From Fodinibacter sp038210185 (GTDB taxonomy: Bacteria; Actinomycetota; Actinomycetes; Actinomycetales; Dermatophilaceae), in contig JBBQWX010000155.1 of the NCBI GenBank assembly GCA_038210185.1, positions 1-10,052 on the forward strand: a stretch of 10,052 nt of DNA, written 5' to 3'. A program made the position numbers and the translations under genes. Positions 7,043 to 10,052 of the stretch are shown piece after piece. Numbering within the stretch: position 1 is the first letter of the stretch; the number at the start of each line of letters is the position of its first letter. The notes under the pieces were generated by a model. That model did not search any database, was not told where the DNA came from, and worked only from the letters and a program-made list of their open reading frames with translations.

Positions 7043-7478
7043 CCCGTCCAGCGTACCGGCCGGACCGTCACGAGCGGCTCCGTCTTCGCAGACCGCGAAC
7101 ACTCCACCATGACCCGATTGGGGCGTGATGCTCAAGAGATGGGAAAGGTGAGCGCTGGCACCAGTCATTATCGACCTAGAACACGATTGACAGGGGTGGA
7201 CGGCGCCGAAGTCAACTCCCGGCCAGGAGGGTGCCGGTGGACTGGGGTAGGGACGGACCTTGTCGAACTCAACTCTGCCACAGCTCGGACGGAACGCGCC
7301 CACTCAACGGAGGGGCCGAGGAAGGGTGCGTCCTTCGCCAACCTTGGGGTGCCCCACTTCGCCCAGAGTGACGCATGCTGCCCTGCAGTGTCGACAGTTG
7401 GCTGACGCTCCCGGCCCGAGTGGTTGAGGCTGGTACCAACTTGAGCAAGCAGGGGTAGGCACATCCGCAAGAATCGAG
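7043..7478. other. Long stretch without a recognised gene upstream of selO
   Basis: This 436-base stretch lies between the selO start and the stop of the next minus-strand gene. Open frames exist on both strands, for example minus 7470-7168 (100 codons), but their products are Pro/Arg/Ser-rich, lack membrane segments or motifs, and have no ribosome site that I can see; I do not count them as genes. The selO promoter should be here. GATAAT on the minus strand (7172-7167) is a possible -10 element, but its -35 partner is poor at the normal spacing. The stretch from about 7330 to 7460 contains repeated short GGGG and CCCC blocks of no clear meaning. Confidence 0.4.
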
Positions 7479-8861
7479 CTACCCGGCAGGCCGACCCGCC
7501 TCCATGTCAACTTCCGCATCTTCATTGTCTGTACCAAGGTGTTGCGCCGAAGCAGCCGATCGGTCCCACCGCCGCCGAAGGAGCCATTGGCGGACACTGA
7601 TGCCAGCCCCCAGAACGATGCCACCGTACAGGACGACTGCAGAAGCCCAGGTCGAGAACCGCATCGCTAGACCGCCGAGAACCAAAGCAATCAAAACGAC
7701 GCCGTAGCCCAGAATTGGCGCCCTGGGATATTTTCCGATTCCGAGGGAAATGCCATATCGGTTACGTTCCCGAGATGTTCGGACCAAGCCCTGGATGACG
7801 AAGACGCCTATACCCCCGAGGAATAGACAGAATATCAGCGCGACCGCCCCATTCAGAACCGCAGACGCCCAAGAGGGAGTTTCTTCGTCGGTGAACGTCA
7901 CGACCAGAGGGATGAAGAATGAGGTCATCGCTAACAGCGCTCCGGCGGAGGCAAGCATCCGAATCTCGACCGTCCACTTGCTCCAATTCCTCCTCACGAC
8001 GCGAATGACCCAAGCATTTGAGAGAACTGCGGACGCCCAAATCCAGAGCAGAACTAGTCCTTCTGGGGGACTTGAGAGGCGCGGGATGCGGGCGACCATT
8101 TGAACAATGAACGGAAGGCCAAGAAGAAGTGCAGCTAGAGCGGCGCGGGCCACAAGCTCCACGTTGGGTCGTGCTTCGGAGCGTACGCCGATATCTCGAA
8201 GGTAGCGGATGCTCTCGATTCCTGCGAGGATGACTGGCCCATAGAGGAGTGCCATCCCGTAGTCCCGCTCAAAAACAACACTCGAAAATGACGGACTCCC
8301 ACCGAAAGCCATCCACTTGAAGGCGATGGCGAATGACGTAACTAACAGTCCCACGCCAGCTCCGACAGATGCCTGCTGCGATACTCGTGTAACGAGACTT
8401 CTAAGACAGGGAAGAGAGACATGGCGGAGCGATTCAACTGTGGCCCTGAACTCTAAACGCCTCGAAATTCGCAGAATATCTCTGACGAGGAGATACGTTG
8501 GGGAACGATTTTGCAGTGCATTTGCTTTCTCCATAACGGTCTCTAGACACGCATCCTGTAGCGAGGTGAACGCGGCCAAGTGCTCGGCTCGACATTCTGG
8601 TCCATCTTTGCCGGCCGCCTTAAGGAAGAACCCAATATCCTTCTCGCTCGGAGTGAGCAAAGGCTCTTGCCACGGAAGAGGGCTCCGGAGCGCCTCAGGT
8701 ACTGATGAAGTCATTTCACTGTACCGGTCCGCCAGAATCGTTCTGTACTCATTTCTCATCCAAGGGTCCATCAGGAAGCGGGCCGACCTGACAGTAACGA
8801 CAGTTAACGAGAGTGTCAGAGCTATGGCGCAATAGACGCTCATCACCGCGAAGATCTGCAC
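7479..8861 (-). CDS. Polytopic membrane protein of unknown function with an extra-membrane N-terminal domain
   Basis: I do not recognise this protein. From the GTG at 8861 it has 460 residues. The first membrane segment (2-24) is followed by a soluble region of about 140 residues (25-165) with Cys90 and Cys105, a helical stretch and several basic residues. About eight more membrane segments follow (roughly 166-185, 201-219, 237-257, 267-287, 302-324, 333-360, 382-401, 405-425), then a short tail with an acidic end. GTG at 8861 is chosen because GAGG lies four bases before it and AGGAG a little further up; an ATG at 8996 would add 45 residues rich in Arg and Ser and has a poor ribosome site. 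An ATG at 8843 is also possible. Base composition is clearly richer in A and T than in neighbouring genes, which suggests acquisition from elsewhere. It could be a transporter, an anchor or a defence-type membrane effector; nothing in the sequence decides this. Confidence 0.75.
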   Translation of the reverse strand: MQIFAVMSVYCAIALTLSLTVVTVRSARFLMDPWMRNEYRTILADRYSEMTSSVPEALRSPLPWQEPLLTPSEKDIGFFLKAAGKDGPECRAEHLAAFTSLQDACLETVMEKANALQNRSPTYLLVRDILRISRRLEFRATVESLRHVSLPCLRSLVTRVSQQASVGAGVGLLVTSFAIAFKWMAFGGSPSFSSVVFERDYGMALLYGPVILAGIESIRYLRDIGVRSEARPNVELVARAALAALLLGLPFIVQMVARIPRLSSPPEGLVLLWIWASAVLSNAWVIRVVRRNWSKWTVEIRMLASAGALLAMTSFFIPLVVTFTDEETPSWASAVLNGAVALIFCLFLGGIGVFVIQGLVRTSRERNRYGISLGIGKYPRAPILGYGVVLIALVLGGLAMRFSTWASAVVLYGGIVLGAGISVRQWLLRRRWDRSAASAQHLGTDNEDAEVDMEAGRPAG

Positions 8862-9005
8862 GTGGCCTCGCCTTCTCCTGAACCGCGATCCGCTGACACG
8901 TTCCGGGGTTATGAGCGTGCCGTGACAACGAGATGCCCTGCCCTGCCGGGAGATCGGGACTTGCGACAGCTCGATACTACCCGCGTGAAGGGGCATTTCT
9001 GAAGG
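8862..9005. other. Short upstream region of the AT-richer membrane protein gene
   Basis: No gene is seen. The region between the start of the 460-residue membrane protein and the IS1380-like remnant should carry that gene's promoter. The AGGAGAAGGCGAGG block on the minus strand at 8879-8866 is its purine-rich ribosome binding region. No -35/-10 pair stands out. Confidence 0.35.
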
Positions 9006-9149
9006 TGAACCTCTCTCACACCCGCCGCCACGGCTGCATTATTCAATGGTCCGGATCTGGTGGCCCCCTCGGGGCTGGACCCGGTGATGCTGCTGGCCGA
9101 CTCGGTGGGCCTGTCGACGGTGGCCGACGAGCATTTGAGCGTCCCGGGC
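9006..9149 (+). pseudogene. Frameshifted N-terminal remnant of an IS1380-like transposase
   Basis: Two adjacent plus-strand frames together give the N-terminus of an IS1380-family transposase. The first begins with GTG at 9006 and reads VNLSHTRRHG. The frame then shifts by one base near 9035-9042. From 9042 it reads FNGPDLVAPSGLDPVMLLAD followed by SVGLSTVADEHLSVPG. IS1380 transposases typically begin with a V-x-x-SHT stretch, then FDDPNLVS-AGLVPV-LAE-AGL and a DEHL-VP segment, so order and spacing fit. The homology stops near 9149, and nothing after it resembles the DDE catalytic part. What remains is about 48 codons of a protein usually above 400 residues. The family call comes from motif memory, not from a search. 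Confidence 0.6.
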
Positions 9150-9270
9150 AATAGGGAATCGCCAAGCCCAACCAGTGCGACCAGGGCGATCGGTCGAGCT
9201 ACGCATCCGTAGGGACTTGACGACTCACCCCTGTGTACTCTCACGCCGCCTCGACCCGTCTGCGATGTCG
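9150..9270. other. Short spacer after the IS1380-like remnant
   Basis: It lies between the point where the transposase homology ends and the stop codon of the right-hand membrane protein gene. I see no gene, hairpin or repeat in it that I can support. Confidence 0.35.
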
Positions 9271-10044
9271 CTATTTGCGCAGTAGCCTTGAGAGTTGGCC
9301 GAACCCGCGGGACCCCAGCGAGGACGCCGCAACCCCGATCAAGAACAAGCCGGCCCCGAGCCGCCAGTTGGGGGACGCGATGGTGTGTGGAGAGCCTGCG
9401 GAGGTGGCTTCGTTCAGGCGCTCCTCAGTCTGTCGAGTTTCACGGATTGCTGTCTCAATGGCGCGGCTGAGGCTGCGGAAGGTTCCAGTCCAGATGGCTG
9501 ATCCTGGGCCTCGGCCGGACTTGCCCGCGAGCAGAACCACTCCGGTTGTCAAGGGAGGTGTGACGAGGACCAGTGCTGGTACTAGTTCGTCCGGTTGGAG
9601 AGGCAGTGCCGCGGCCGCGGCTACCAAGGGGAGGCTTGCGAAGAGGACGGCGATGGATCCGTACATGTACGTGCTGCCTCGGTCTTCAGTCTCCCAGCGG
9701 GAGATCGTGGCAAGCTTGACAAAGCTGCCCGCCGCGGCCGCGAACGTTGCGGGTATTAGCCCGACAAGCAAGACGAGGGCCGCCCAGTAGGCGGACAGCG
9801 ACCAGCGACTGTAGAGGAGCCCGTCGACGACCAAGTAGATCGCCGCGATCGCAAGAGTGCCTACAAATGGGGCCGCAACGAACGCGACCATATTGCGCCT
9901 CGAGTGCGGACGCCCGACTGACCATGGATGCGCCGCGGCGAACGCCTGTGACCGAGCCATCGCGCTCGTGACCCATCGCCGAGAATAGTGCAAGCGGATG
10001 GCCAGTCGCCTGGAGTCCTCCCGTTCCTGCACCGCCGCACTCAC
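9271..10044 (-). CDS. Multi-pass membrane protein of unknown function (start uncertain, may extend past the window)
   Basis: A 257-residue reading from a GTG at 10044. The upstream codons to the window edge are also open, so the real start may lie outside. The N-terminal 50 residues are basic and soluble. Five membrane segments follow at about 54-77, 85-108, 128-148, 153-174 and 229-245. Between the fourth and fifth lies a cytoplasmic-looking loop of about 50 residues with a charged helix (roughly 190-212, with many Arg and Glu). The C-terminus is basic (LSRLLRK). I recognise no family motif or catalytic residue. The gene is GC-rich like the host genes, unlike the other unknown membrane protein to its left. 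It is separated from that gene by the IS1380-like remnant; both point the same way but do not obviously form an operon. Coding is likely from the sustained open frame and clear membrane pattern. Confidence 0.7.
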   Translation of the reverse strand: MSAAVQEREDSRRLAIRLHYSRRWVTSAMARSQAFAAAHPWSVGRPHSRRNMVAFVAAPFVGTLAIAAIYLVVDGLLYSRWSLSAYWAALVLLVGLIPATFAAAAGSFVKLATISRWETEDRGSTYMYGSIAVLFASLPLVAAAAALPLQPDELVPALVLVTPPLTTGVVLLAGKSGRGPGSAIWTGTFRSLSRAIETAIRETRQTEERLNEATSAGSPHTIASPNWRLGAGLFLIGVAASSLGSRGFGQLSRLLRK

Positions 10045-10052
10045 GAGCGTGG

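Noticed and set aside
7043..7303. N-terminal extension of SelO by 87 residues
   Set aside because: Family members begin close to the GTG at 7042 and the extension matches nothing in the family; its base composition does not look coding.
7168..7470. Minus-strand frame of 100 codons upstream of selO
   Set aside because: No ribosome site, no motif and a low-complexity product; not enough to call a gene.
7320..7470. Possible terminal repeats of an IS21-like element (GTGGGGCAC and AAGGTTGGCG blocks on the minus strand)
   Set aside because: The blocks look vaguely like such ends, but I cannot show repeated copies or any transposase piece nearby.
8909..9244. Minus-strand frame of 111 codons overlapping the IS1380-like remnant
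   Set aside because: It is antisense to recognisable transposase sequence and has no features of its own.
9661..9670. Perfect ten-base palindrome GTACATGTAC
   Set aside because: It lies inside the coding sequence of the right-hand membrane protein, and a lone palindrome of this length can occur by chance.

Overview
The window is high-GC bacterial DNA. Gene style (ATGA and TGATG overlaps, GTG starts, strong third-position GC) and protein families point to an actinomycete (Actinomycetota). I cannot name the genus from sequence alone. The best-supported content is a tandem pair of membrane sensor proteins, a lipid-modifying enzyme fused to a rhomboid-like membrane domain, a complete SelO-type pseudokinase AMPylator, two unrecognised multi-pass membrane proteins, and two degraded insertion-sequence remnants.

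Left part (1-2292, minus strand): a histidine kinase (2292 to 964) is followed, with a four-base ATGA overlap, by a second multi-pass membrane protein that starts at 967 and runs off the left edge. The second protein has no stop inside the window. It carries the membrane module of actinobacterial sensor kinases, ending in the RYRLYDVEVIINRT motif. The first kinase begins at what looks like the last two membrane segments of the same module. The pair is therefore probably two related sensors made from one transcript. No response regulator is visible; if there is one it lies outside the window.

Centre-left (2293-4950, plus strand): a 202-base divergent intergenic region leads to a 78-residue single-pass membrane protein and then, through a TGATG overlap, to a 739-residue membrane protein. 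That protein has a rhomboid-like N-terminal half and a C-terminal DUF2156/MprF-type aminoacyl-phosphatidylglycerol synthase domain. The likely theme is modification of membrane lipid charge.

Centre (4951-7042): the C-terminal piece of an IS110-like transposase (minus strand) sits between the lipid gene and selO, which converges on it. selO, read from a GTG at 7042, has all the catalytic residues and the antepenultimate cysteine of the family.

Right part (7043-10052): a 436-base stretch without a recognised gene, an AT-richer gene for a polytopic membrane protein of unknown function (8861 to 7479), a frameshifted N-terminal fragment of an IS1380-like transposase on the plus strand (about 9006-9149), and another unrecognised membrane protein (10044 to 9271) whose true start may lie beyond the right edge. 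This part looks like accessory DNA. I see no RNA genes, CRISPR arrays or phage structural genes. No system here can be called new from sequence alone; the best leads are the rhomboid-DUF2156 fusion with its coupled small protein, and the nested kinase pair.
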